Assembly (NCBI GenBank): GCA_012840855.1
Contig: DUVX01000041.1
Span: 1 to 45,726, forward strand
From: Bacillota bacterium
GTDB lineage: Bacteria > Bacillota > Dethiobacteria > DTU022
Length of the DNA: 45,726 nucleotides
Direction of reading: 5' to 3'
In this document: piece after piece, positions 39,677 through 45,726 of the stretch
How positions within the stretch are numbered: the first letter of the stretch is position 1
Layout: each line of letters begins with the position of its first letter
Position numbers and translations under genes: made by a program
Notes under the pieces: generated by a model
What the model was told of the DNA's origin: nothing
Seen by the model: the letters and a program-made list of their open reading frames with translations, nothing else
Databases searched by the model: none

Positions 39677-41143
39677 CTAGCGCTTTTTATCGGTGCGATC
39701 GCGATCGCCTGTCTGCAGGAAATCGGGGCGGTAGAGCTGCATCGGGATGGGCCGCCGGTAAAAGAGGACCGAGATCGCTTTCCGATTAAAAGGGATAAGC
39801 GGCCAGAGATAGGGGAAACCGAAGGGCCGGGTAAAAAGCAGCCGTAACACGACGAGGGCAAAACCGAGAATCAGGCCAGGCAGGCGCAAAAGGCCTGTCA
39901 GCAGGATCAGGAGCAGAAGAAAGACCCGGTTGGCCATGCTCAGCTCCCAACTGGGCGATGAAAAGACGCCCAGAGCAACGAGCCCGGTGTAGAGGAGGAT
40001 CTCGGGAGTAAAGAAGCCGACCTCAACAGCGATCTGGCCGATGAGAAGCGCCCCTACCAGACCTAAGGCGGTGGCGAATGGCGAGGGGGTATGGATGCTG
40101 GCCAGGCGCACCAGGTCGAGTCCAAAATGGGCAAAGATAAACTGCAGGTAGAGCGGAATGCTGGTCTTCTCCTTGGGACCGATGAATTTTAGCGATTCCG
40201 GCAGGTGCTGCGTCTCCATCGCCAGCAGCAGCCAGAACGGGATGAGCAAAAAAGAGAGGAGCACTCCTGCAGAGCGGATCCAGCGGATATAGGTACCGAC
40301 AATGGGATTATGCCTGAACTCTTCAGCGTGCTGAAAAAGATGAAAGAAGGTGATCGGGACGATCATTACCGAGGGCGAGGTGTCGACAATAATGATGATG
40401 TGACCCTCGAAAAGATGGGTGGCGGCAACATCGGGGCGCTCGGTGTAGCGGACCTGAGGAAAGGGATTCCAGAAAGAGCGCGTGATGAATTCTTCTACCG
40501 TCTTCTCCGCCATGGGCAGGGCGTCGATGTCAATCTTTTTGATCCGGGAGCGAACGTTCTCCAGGATCTGCGGGTTGGCGATATCCTTGATATAGAGGAG
40601 TGCGATATCGCTGACGGAGCGGCGCCCTGCGTTATGCATCTCGCAGCGGAGCTGGGGATCACGGATGCGCCGCCTGATCAGAGCTACATTGAATACCAGC
40701 GTCTCCACGAACCCATCCCGCGACCCCCGGGTGATCTTTTCGATATCAGGCTCCTGGGGATCGCGTACCGGATATTCCCGGGTATCGATGAGCAGCCCCT
40801 CTGTTTCGCCGTCGATGAGGAGCAGCATGGGCCCTGCCAGCACCTCCCGCAGGGCCTCCTCAAAATCGTCGACAAGATCTATCTCGGCAAAGGGGATCAC
40901 CCTGTTCATCAGCTTCTCCACTGGCGCAACGGCGATCTGCTCCCGGCTTGTCTCTAACAGTGAACGGAGGACCAAGACAGTGATCTCATTGTTGTTCAGG
41001 CCGTCCACAAAGAGCAGCACCGCCTTCTTATCCCCGATTACCATCTCTTTTAATATGATATCGAAGTTTTCCGCTCCAAGATCGAGCCGTTTCTGAAGAT
41101 ATTCCTTGTTATCTTCCAGTTTTTTTTGAATCGGCGTGGACAT
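39677..41143 (-). CDS. spoVAF: Stage V sporulation protein AF (GerA-family membrane protein)
   Basis: The 488-residue protein resembles the A subunit of germinant receptors: a large hydrophilic N-terminal domain (IQKKLEDNKEYLQKRL, IDGETEGLLIDTREYPVRDPQEPDIEKITRGSRDGFVETLVFN) followed by membrane segments (GVLLSFLLIPFWLLLAM, AFATALGLVGALLIGQIAVEVGFF, LLLLILLTGLLRLPGLILGFALVVLRLL). The RDPQEPDxEKxxRGxRDGF stretch is diagnostic of GerA proteins, and its place after spoVAE identifies SpoVAF. In Bacillus it works with SpoVAEa/FigP in germination. AGGGGTGA precedes the ATG. The last gene of the locus; 135 bases without a clear terminator follow. Confidence 0.95.
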   Translation of the reverse strand: MSTPIQKKLEDNKEYLQKRLDLGAENFDIILKEMVIGDKKAVLLFVDGLNNNEITVLVLRSLLETSREQIAVAPVEKLMNRVIPFAEIDLVDDFEEALREVLAGPMLLLIDGETEGLLIDTREYPVRDPQEPDIEKITRGSRDGFVETLVFNVALIRRRIRDPQLRCEMHNAGRRSVSDIALLYIKDIANPQILENVRSRIKKIDIDALPMAEKTVEEFITRSFWNPFPQVRYTERPDVAATHLFEGHIIIIVDTSPSVMIVPITFFHLFQHAEEFRHNPIVGTYIRWIRSAGVLLSFLLIPFWLLLAMETQHLPESLKFIGPKEKTSIPLYLQFIFAHFGLDLVRLASIHTPSPFATALGLVGALLIGQIAVEVGFFTPEILLYTGLVALGVFSSPSWELSMANRVFLLLLILLTGLLRLPGLILGFALVVLRLLFTRPFGFPYLWPLIPFNRKAISVLFYRRPIPMQLYRPDFLQTGDRDRTDKKR

Positions 41144-41176
41144 CTGTAATCACCCCTGAAAACCCCAGTATAAAAG

Positions 41177-41530
41177 TTACCCCCGGGGCTCGAAGATAAG
41201 TGCGGCGAAAAAAGCAAAAACAATTGCTGCGGTGACCCCGGTACTGGTGAGCTCAAACATCCCTGTGAGGACACCGATGATCCCCTTATGCGCCGCTTCG
41301 TTCATAGCGCCCTTGACCAGAGCATTGCCGAAACTGGAGATGGGCAGGTTGGCACCGGCGCCGGCAAAACGGATCAGCCGGTCATAGAGGCCGAGCCCCC
41401 CCAGAATACCGCCGGCGACGACAAATCCCGAAAGGATATGGCCCGGCGTAAAAGGGGTGAGATCAAAAAGAAGCTGCCCGATGAGACAGAAAAGCCCCCC
41501 CACCAGAAAGGCTGTCAGATAGCTGCCCAT
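41177..41530 (-). CDS. spoVAE: Stage V sporulation protein AE (SpoVAEb-type)
   Basis: This 117-residue, four-helix membrane protein belongs to the SpoVAC/SpoVAEb family of the dipicolinic acid channel. Diagnostic segments are YLTAFLVGGLFCLIGQLLFDLTPFTPGHILSGFVVAGGILGGLGLYDRLIRFAGAGANLPISSFGNALVKGAM. It is a homolog of SpoVAC upstream, with the same GAGAxxPxxxFxNxL pattern. It acts with SpoVAC and SpoVAD in the inner spore membrane for DPA uptake in sporulation and release in germination. Confidence 0.95.
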   Translation of the reverse strand: MGSYLTAFLVGGLFCLIGQLLFDLTPFTPGHILSGFVVAGGILGGLGLYDRLIRFAGAGANLPISSFGNALVKGAMNEAAHKGIIGVLTGMFELTSTGVTAAIVFAFFAALIFEPRG

Positions 41531-41566
41531 AAATTCATCCCGTCCTTTCTGTTCCTTTAAACAGCC

Positions 41567-42574
41567 CTACATCTCCAGGGCGACGGCATGGGCTACCGCC
41601 GGAATGGTTTCGCCCTGGGCCAGGGTGGTGGTGCTGTGTAGCGCCCCCGTGGAGACAACGAGCACCTTGTTCAGCTCACCCTGCTTCATCCTCCTCCAGA
41701 GATGGCCCAGCACCACGATCCCCGAGCAGGCGCAACCGCTCCCCCCCGCGCCGATCTTCTGGAGATGGGGATTGTAGATCATGAGCCCGCAGTCGTTGAG
41801 ATTATCCTCCGGGTAGTAACCGCTGCGGCCAAGGAGCTGCCGCAGAAGCTTCGATCCCACCGCGCCTAAGTCGCCGGTGACGATAAGATCGTAATAATCG
41901 GGGCTGCGCTGCAGCTCCTCAAAGTGGCGGAGCAAGGTTGAAGCCGCCGCAGGGGCCATCGCCGCCCCCATGTTGAAACTATCCTGTTCCCCAAGATCGA
42001 CCACCTTGCCCGTGGTTACCGCAGTGATCCATGGTCCTTCCCCGGTGGCGCTGATCACCGCCGCCGCCGCGCCTGTTACGGTCCATTGCGCCTGCGGGGG
42101 CCGCTGAAAACCGTATTCCGTGGGGTAGCGGAACTGGCGTTCGGCGCTGCTGTGATGGCTCGAAGTGGCCGCCAGGACATTTGCAGCGAAACCGCCCGCC
42201 ACCAGCATGCTTCCCAGGGAAAGCGCCAGGGCCAGGGTAGAGCAGGCCCCATAAAGCCCAAAAAAGGGCCGTCCCAGGACAGCCGCGCTGTATCCGGAGA
42301 CGGTGATCTGGTTTAAAAGATCGCCGGAGAGGAAGTACTCGATCGTATCGAGCCCGAAGCTGCCCTTCTCCAGCGCCCTCGAGCAGGCCTCCAAAAGCAT
42401 TTTTCGTTCTGCAGCCTCAAAGCTTTTCTCGCCGGCCCGCTGATCCTTGTAAAGAAAGTCAAAATCGCTTCCCAGGGGCCCTGCTCCTTCCATCGGTCCG
42501 GCCACGGTGGCCGTGGAAGCCAGTGAAGGGGCCGGATCGAGGAAGATGCTCTGCTGCGCTACCTTTACGCTCAC
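41567..42574 (-). CDS. spoVAD: Stage V sporulation protein AD (thiolase-fold DPA-binding protein)
   Basis: SpoVAD has a ketosynthase/thiolase-like fold without known catalysis and binds dipicolinic acid. The 335-residue sequence opens SIFLDPAPSLASTATVAGPMEGAGPLGSDFDFLYKDQ, and contains PFFGLYGACSTLALALSLGSMLVAGGFA (thiolase-type cysteine loop), SSHHSSAERQFRYPTEYGFQRPPQAQWTVTGAAAAV and a C-terminal GAGGSGCACSGIVVLGHLW. All are typical SpoVAD motifs. It starts at GTG 42574 with GGGGGGTGA upstream, between spoVAC and spoVAE, the conserved order. Confidence 0.96.
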   Translation of the reverse strand: MSVKVAQQSIFLDPAPSLASTATVAGPMEGAGPLGSDFDFLYKDQRAGEKSFEAAERKMLLEACSRALEKGSFGLDTIEYFLSGDLLNQITVSGYSAAVLGRPFFGLYGACSTLALALSLGSMLVAGGFAANVLAATSSHHSSAERQFRYPTEYGFQRPPQAQWTVTGAAAAVISATGEGPWITAVTTGKVVDLGEQDSFNMGAAMAPAAASTLLRHFEELQRSPDYYDLIVTGDLGAVGSKLLRQLLGRSGYYPEDNLNDCGLMIYNPHLQKIGAGGSGCACSGIVVLGHLWRRMKQGELNKVLVVSTGALHSTTTLAQGETIPAVAHAVALEM

Positions 42575-42611
42575 TGCCGCTCACCCCCCCCTTACCATCC
42601 TTGTCATGTCA

Positions 42612-43067
42612 TTAAAACAGAGCAGAGATCAGCCCTACCACAAAAGCCGTCACCACGCCGAAGAGGAGCACACTCCCGGCCAGTGAAAATATCCTGGCGC
42701 CGATGCCGAGCACCGCTCCCTCTTTTTTGAACTCCAGCGCCGCCGCAGTAAGAGAATTGGAGAAACCCGTTACCGGCACGGCGGTGCCGGCGCCGGCGAA
42801 GAGGGCCAGCCTATCAAAAAGACCGAGCCCTGTAAAGAGCGCCGCAAAAAAGATCACCGTAACCACCGTAGGGTTGGAGGCATCTTCGGGGCTGAAACCG
42901 AAAGCGATATAGATATTTTGAATAACCTGCCCCAGAAGGCAGATCGTTCCACCGCTGAAAAAAGCTTTCAGCGCGTTTTGCAGCAGCGGAGGGGGCGGTT
43001 TCTCCCTTCCCACCATCCGGCGGTACTCTTCAGCAGTGACCTTCAGCTCATCTGGAACAGCGGCCAT
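42612..43067 (-). CDS. spoVAC: Stage V sporulation protein AC
   Basis: SpoVAC is the mechanosensitive membrane channel component of the DPA transporter. The 151-residue protein has an N-terminal cytosolic stretch (LKVTAEEYRRMVGREKPPPPLLQNALKAFFSGGTICLLGQVIQNIY) and membrane segments with GLGLFDRLALFAGAGTAVPVTGFSNSLTAAALEFKKEGAVLGIGARIFSLAGSVLLFGVVTAFVVG, a close match to the family. GGGGG precedes the ATG. It follows the dodecin-like gene by 11 bases. SpoVAA and SpoVAB, present in Bacillus, are absent, as in many Clostridia. Confidence 0.96.
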   Translation of the reverse strand: MAAVPDELKVTAEEYRRMVGREKPPPPLLQNALKAFFSGGTICLLGQVIQNIYIAFGFSPEDASNPTVVTVIFFAALFTGLGLFDRLALFAGAGTAVPVTGFSNSLTAAALEFKKEGAVLGIGARIFSLAGSVLLFGVVTAFVVGLISALF

Positions 43068-43078
43068 GATAAGACCCC

Positions 43079-43501
43079 CTAGGCCCGGTCTTCGCGAACG
43101 CCAAAGGCCAGCTTCAGGTTAACTTTGTACTCTTCGATCTCACCATTGTCCAGGCTGGCGGTAAGGTTGACCACCTCTACGCCGGTGATCCCCTCGATCG
43201 TCTTCGAAGCTTCCTCGACGGCATTATGGACGGCATCCTCCCAGCCGATCTGCGATTCACCAACAAGCTCGATTACCTTTGCTACTGTAGTCAATCCAGT
43301 CATCCCTTTGCTTTTATTTGGGCAAGAGTACCCCGCCCGATGAACTTCAGCTCCCGCCTGTGATGAAACCGGATAAGAGCGGCGGGGCGGCTCTGGTGGA
43401 GCGGAAAAGATCAGGTAGAGCAGCAGACCTGAGAGCAGAAAAAAAAGCGACAGCCATAAAAAAACCGCGGTTGCTTTCCCGTCACCTCCCCTGGGCTTCA
43501 T
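43079..43501 (-). CDS. Dodecin domain with an N-terminal membrane anchor
   Basis: Residues about 72-138 are a complete dodecin: VAKVIELVGESQIGWEDAVHNAVEEASKTIEGITGVEVVNLTASLDNGEIEEYKVNLKLAFGV, including the flavin-stacking Trp region. Dodecins are small flavin-binding proteins that assemble into hollow 12-mers and buffer flavin. Here residues 1-70 add a membrane helix (TAVFLWLSLFFLLSGLLLYLIF) and a proline/serine-rich linker with one Cys. GGGAGGT six bases before the ATG at 43501 argues strongly that the long form is made, and no stop intervenes. An internal ATG at 43303 or TTG at 43294, after AAAGGG, could also give a free dodecin. The gene sits between sigF and spoVAC, so it is probably made in the forespore; a GCATA/CAATCA pair upstream is only a weak sigma G-like match. 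Confidence 0.8.
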   Translation of the reverse strand: MKPRGGDGKATAVFLWLSLFFLLSGLLLYLIFSAPPEPPRRSYPVSSQAGAEVHRAGYSCPNKSKGMTGLTTVAKVIELVGESQIGWEDAVHNAVEEASKTIEGITGVEVVNLTASLDNGEIEEYKVNLKLAFGVREDRA

Positions 43502-43566
43502 CTTTGACCTCCCGGTGATTGGACTTAAACGCGGTTTTAGTATGCTGAAAACAATATTATTCTATT

Positions 43567-44265
43567 CTACCGCACCTCCATATGAGCGCGCAGCCGCTTC
43601 AGTGTTCTCTTCTCCAGGCGGGAGACCTGGCGCTGCGAGAGCGCCAGGCGGCCGGCGATCTCCGCCTGGGTCAGTTCTTTGAAATAACGCAGGGTGATGA
43701 GGCGGCGTTCCAGCGGTGTCAGCTTACCCATCGACTCCTGCAAGGCGATCCGCTCAAGTACCCTCTCATGCTCGTCGATCCCCCCGGTGCTCACCGCTAT
43801 CTCTTCGTCGAGAGTGGAGGGCGGCAGAGACGACTCCATGATGAGAGCTACCTCTTCCGGGGCGACACCCATCTCCCCGGCGATCTCGCCCACGGTGGGC
43901 TCACGCTGCAGCGCCTGGGACAGCTTTTCACGACGCGAAGCCAGATCCCGGGACTGCTCCATGAGCGAGCGGCTCACCTTGAGCACGCTCTGTGTCCGCC
44001 TGCGGTAAAGGCGCATCTCCCCCTCGATCCAGGGAAGGGCGAAAGTAGTAAATTTTACTCCGCGATGGGAATCGAAGCGATCTATCGCTTTCAACAACCC
44101 CATCATCCCCGCCTGAAAGTAATCCTCTACTTCATCCGCCCGATAAGCCATCCGCCTGGCATAGGCGCTCACCAGGGGCTTCAGGCGCAAGAAAATGATC
44201 TCGCCAGCCCGTTCGTCGCCGGAGGCCCGTTCCTGCAATAGCACTTCCAGCTCTATTTCGCTCAT
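43567..44265 (-). CDS. sigF: RNA polymerase forespore sigma factor F
   Basis: This 232-residue sigma factor contains region 2 (RRMAYRADEVEDYFQAGMMGLLKAIDRFDSHRGVKFTTFALPWIEGEMRLYRR), region 3 (REKLSQALQREPTVGEIAGEMGVAPEEVALIM) and region 4 (LTPLERRLITLRYFKELTQAEIAGRLALSQRQVSRLEKRTLKRLR). Its place directly after spoIIAA-spoIIAB identifies it as SigF, the first forespore-specific sigma factor, rather than SigG. It is 12 bases after spoIIAB, and probably directs dacF-spm and other forespore genes. Confidence 0.96.
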   Translation of the reverse strand: MSEIELEVLLQERASGDERAGEIIFLRLKPLVSAYARRMAYRADEVEDYFQAGMMGLLKAIDRFDSHRGVKFTTFALPWIEGEMRLYRRRTQSVLKVSRSLMEQSRDLASRREKLSQALQREPTVGEIAGEMGVAPEEVALIMESSLPPSTLDEEIAVSTGGIDEHERVLERIALQESMGKLTPLERRLITLRYFKELTQAEIAGRLALSQRQVSRLEKRTLKRLRAHMEVR

Positions 44266-44276
44266 TAAGGCGCTCC

Positions 44277-44711
44277 TCAGCTTATTTTCGGGCGGATCTC
44301 CTTACTCATGGTCACCACGGTGCCCTCCCCCGGCGCGGAGCGCACGGTGAGCTCGTCCATGAAGTTCTCCATAATGGTAAAACCCATCCCCGAGCGATCG
44401 AGCTCGGGCTTACTCGTATAGAGCGGCTCGCGGGCCTTCTCCAGATCGATGATGCCGACCCCCTCGTCGGCCACCTCCACAGTAAAGCGGTTTCCTTCAA
44501 GCCTGGCGCTGATCACAATGACGCCGATGCGATCCTCGTAAGCATGGATGATCGCATTGGTCACCGCCTCCGACACCGCCGTTTTGATATCGCTAATCTC
44601 TTCCAGGGTAGGATCCAGGCGGGAGACAAAAGCGGCCGCAACGACGCGGGCAAAGGCCTCATTTTCCGAGCGGCTCTCGATCTCCAGTTTCATGAATGTG
44701 GATGATGACAA
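44277..44711 (-). CDS. spoIIAB: Anti-sigma F factor / serine kinase
   Basis: SpoIIAB holds SigF inactive and phosphorylates SpoIIAA. It is a GHKL ATPase with [42 protein letters not shown] (N box), [10 protein letters not shown] (G1), [24 protein letters not shown] (ATP lid and G2) and [11 protein letters not shown]. The track starts at an upstream codon inside spoIIAA; ATG 44693 lacks a good SD, whereas TTG 44711, just after the spoIIAA stop, has AAGGAGG ten bases upstream and gives 144 residues, close to the usual 146. I therefore place the start at the TTG. Confidence 0.94.
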   Translation of the reverse strand: MSSSTFMKLEIESRSENEAFARVVAAAFVSRLDPTLEEISDIKTAVSEAVTNAIIHAYEDRIGVIVISARLEGNRFTVEVADEGVGIIDLEKAREPLYTSKPELDRSGMGFTIMENFMDELTVRSAPGEGTVVTMSKEIRPKIS

Positions 44712-44715
44712 GAGA

Positions 44716-45081
44716 CTATGACCTCCTTGTTGGCGACGCCCCGAGGAGCAGATGCTGCAGGGCGGCGGCTTCATCTTCAAAAAAAGGGATCAGCCGGGCC
44801 AGCCCGGCGATCTCAGTAATCTTTGAAACAGGCGGCGGGACCTTGCAAAGAACCATACGGCCCCCTGCGGCGCAGACCCGGCGGTAACGCCCCAGCAACG
44901 CACCGATCCCGGAGCTGTCCATAAAGGTTAGCCCTCCCAGGTTAAAGATGAGAGAGCAGATCCGGAGACGGGCGAGCTCGCTGTCGACCGCTTCTCGCAT
45001 CTGCCCGGCCCAGTGGTGATCCAGCTCCCCTTTCAAGCGTACAACAAGGATGGAGTGGCGCAGAACAAACTCGATCTCCAT
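44716..45081 (-). CDS. spoIIAA: Anti-anti-sigma F factor
   Basis: SpoIIAA frees SigF by binding SpoIIAB when dephosphorylated. The STAS-domain protein of 121 residues shows [53 protein letters not shown], with the phosphorylatable Ser in the MDSSGIG motif. GGGAGG precedes the ATG. It is the first gene of spoIIA and is preceded by a possible sigma H promoter. The C-terminal tail ([11 protein letters not shown]) is slightly longer than in Bacillus. Confidence 0.95.
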   Translation of the reverse strand: MEIEFVLRHSILVVRLKGELDHHWAGQMREAVDSELARLRICSLIFNLGGLTFMDSSGIGALLGRYRRVCAAGGRMVLCKVPPPVSKITEIAGLARLIPFFEDEAAALQHLLLGASPTRRS

Positions 45082-45119
45082 AACAACCTCCCAGTATGAT
45101 AATTTTTCCTACTGGAAAA

Positions 45120-45148
45120 TAGTTCTGCGTCTATCAGATATTCCCTGC
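45120..45148 (-). promoter_or_regulatory. Possible sigma H promoter of spoIIA
   Basis: GCAGGGAAT and GCAGAACTA are separated by 11 bases on the minus strand, each one mismatch from sigma H consensus (RnAGGAwWW and RnnGAATw). The spacing is right and it lies 39 bases before spoIIAA, whose Bacillus counterpart uses sigma H. Two mismatches make this tentative. Confidence 0.4.
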
Positions 45149-45190
45149 CTGTACAAAAATAAATTCGACATGGGTTGATCCTGCAGCTGT

Positions 45191-45286
45191 TCCCCTTTCC
45201 CGCGAAGAAGCTCGACAGAAGCCTGACAGCAGGTGGAGTGATGAACTGGCGACGGTCCTGGGGGTAAGCGAGGGCCGGGTTCCCCC
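45191..45286. repeat. 96-bp direct repeat, copy 1
   Basis: The segment beginning TCCCCTTTCCCGCGAAGAAG and ending GGGCCGGGTTCCCCC recurs at 45631-45726, 440 bases later, with only two G/A differences. Both copies are preceded by CTGCAGCTG, so homology begins slightly earlier with a 5-base indel. Inside it GGGGGTAAGCGAGGGCC...CCCCC could fold into a hairpin. Confidence 0.9.
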
Positions 45287-45310
45287 TCTCCCTCTCCCTC
45301 TCCCTCTCCC
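45281..45310. repeat. CCCTCT hexanucleotide tract
   Basis: About four tandem CCCTCT units lead directly into the 36-bp repeats. It probably arose by slippage from the CCCTCTCCC arm of those repeats. Confidence 0.8.
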
Positions 45311-45450
45311 GCGAGGGGAGAGGGAATATAGGAGAAAACCTCTCCCGCGAGGGAAGAGGGTTCGTGGGTGAAAACTTCTTCCACGAGGGGAGAGGGAACT
45401 TAGGTGAAAGCCTCTCCTACGAAGGGAGAGGGAACCTGACTAGGAAAGGC
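45304..45450. repeat. Four tandem 36-bp palindromic repeats
   Basis: Four adjacent units (45304-45339, 45340-45375, 45376-45411, 45412 to about 45450) each begin CTCTCCCGCGAGGGGAGAGGG or a variant, an inverted repeat with a 4-nt loop, followed by a less conserved 15-base tail ending GAAAAC or GAAAGC. Divergence rises through the array. There are no spacers, so it is a tandem hairpin repeat and not a CRISPR. Confidence 0.88.
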
Positions 45451-45630
45451 TCCCGGGAGATGGAACGCCTGTCTACCTGCTTCAGGCGACCTGGAGATTG
45501 CGTTGAGCGGCTGAAAGGACCGGCGAAGCAAAGAGCGGAGACGGACCGTCCTGCCGCAGGCGGGACGCCGAAACTAAGCCTGAAAGGCGGATGTTGAGGG
45601 CAGTCCGGCGCAGAGCTGCAGCTGAGCCGC

Positions 45631-45726
45631 TCCCCTTTCCCGCGAAGAAGCTCGACAGAAGCCTGACAGCAGGTGGAGTAATGAACTAGCGACGGTCCTG
45701 GGGGTAAGCGAGGGCCGGGTTCCCCC
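45631..45726. repeat. 96-bp direct repeat, copy 2 (may continue beyond the window)
   Basis: This copy matches 45191-45286 at 94 of 96 positions and reaches the window edge at the same base where copy 1 enters the CCCTCT tract. The repeated unit may therefore be longer than the 96 bases seen, possibly including a further tandem hairpin array outside the window. Confidence 0.88.

Larger units (their letters stand above)
45149..45726. other. Noncoding, repeat-rich region at the right edge
   Basis: No ORF here has a credible SD or recognisable product; the track frames follow the simple repeats. The stretch contains two copies of a 96-bp direct repeat, a short hexamer tract and a set of 36-bp palindromic tandem repeats, described separately. 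The interval 45451-45630 between them is GC-rich with several possible small stems (for example GACGGACCGTCC and CTGCCGCAGG) and could be a structured RNA or decayed mobile element. I cannot assign it. Confidence 0.6.

Noticed and set aside
45304-45450. Possible CRISPR array (36-bp repeated units)
   Set aside because: The units are directly adjacent with no unique spacers, each is a full palindrome, and no cas gene is nearby.
45451-45726. Group II intron 5' region
   Set aside because: The GC-rich, hairpin-prone sequence is reminiscent of structured intron RNA, but I see no GTGYG start, domain V or reverse transcriptase in the window.

Overview
The window reads as chromosomal DNA of an anaerobic, endospore-forming, GC-rich member of the Clostridia (Moorella/Thermacetogenium/Syntrophomonas-like in flavour; this placement is inferred from gene content only). 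The evidence is an IspH-ribosomal S1 fusion, the spoIIA and spoVA sporulation loci, spmAB, dacF and ytfJ, together with a MetF/MetV pair of the Wood-Ljungdahl methyl branch and corrinoid methyl-transfer proteins. No rRNA, tRNA, phage or intact transposon was seen. Every gene I accept is on the minus strand; essentially all plus-strand ORFs in the track are antisense shadows.

Layout, read along the window: (1) 1-6356: the end of a DUF1614 membrane protein, then hypothetical gene - small membrane protein - cmk - plsC - ispH/rpsA - fni, a housekeeping isoprenoid/lipid/nucleotide block. (2) 6517-10095: btuF-btuC-btuD corrinoid (or heme/iron-type) uptake, headed by a textbook cobalamin riboswitch and an intrinsic terminator. 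(3) 10226-13821: a corrinoid methyl-transfer cassette (corrinoid protein, UroD-type methyltransferase, GntR/UTRA regulator, second corrinoid protein) with a consensus promoter followed at once by a 24-bp perfect palindrome that looks like the GntR operator. (4) 14045-22646: an unusual operon with a REC-REC response regulator, a NuoG/formate-dehydrogenase-like protein lacking the Sec/Cys metal ligand, NuoE, a NuoF-GltD fusion, MetV and MetF. I read it as a candidate soluble NAD(P)H-linked methylene-THF reductase complex. (5) 22930-24884: a YtrA-type GntR regulator with an ABC exporter and a 38-bp inverted-repeat operator lying on its promoter. (6) 24973-27841: a cytosolic GAF histidine kinase, a NarL-type regulator and a second REC-REC protein. 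(7) 28125-39600: a long, mostly tight cluster running cca(DHH-CBS) - site-2 protease - trpS - scpA - scpB - DUF2953 - ytfJ - dacF - spmA - spmB - FAD oxidoreductase - rluB. (8) 39677-45148: spoIIAA-spoIIAB-sigF, a membrane-anchored dodecin, then spoVAC-AD-AE-AF. (9) 45149-45726: noncoding, repeat-rich DNA.

The metabolic parts fit together. Corrinoid uptake under B12 control would supply cofactor to the two corrinoid proteins; the methyltransferase cassette would move a methyl group, probably from an induced methylated substrate, towards tetrahydrofolate; and MetFV with the Nuo-like subunits would exchange the methyl-THF/methylene-THF pair with pyridine nucleotides. No methyl-THF:corrinoid methyltransferase, RamA-type activator, hydrogenase catalytic subunit or functional formate dehydrogenase is visible here.

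Several ORF-track starts are corrected below from ribosome-binding sites and family N-termini. The most noteworthy items are the MetFV-Nuo operon, the membrane dodecin in the spoVA locus, the two promoter/operator arrangements, a site-2 protease without a normal start codon, and the repeat region at the right edge.
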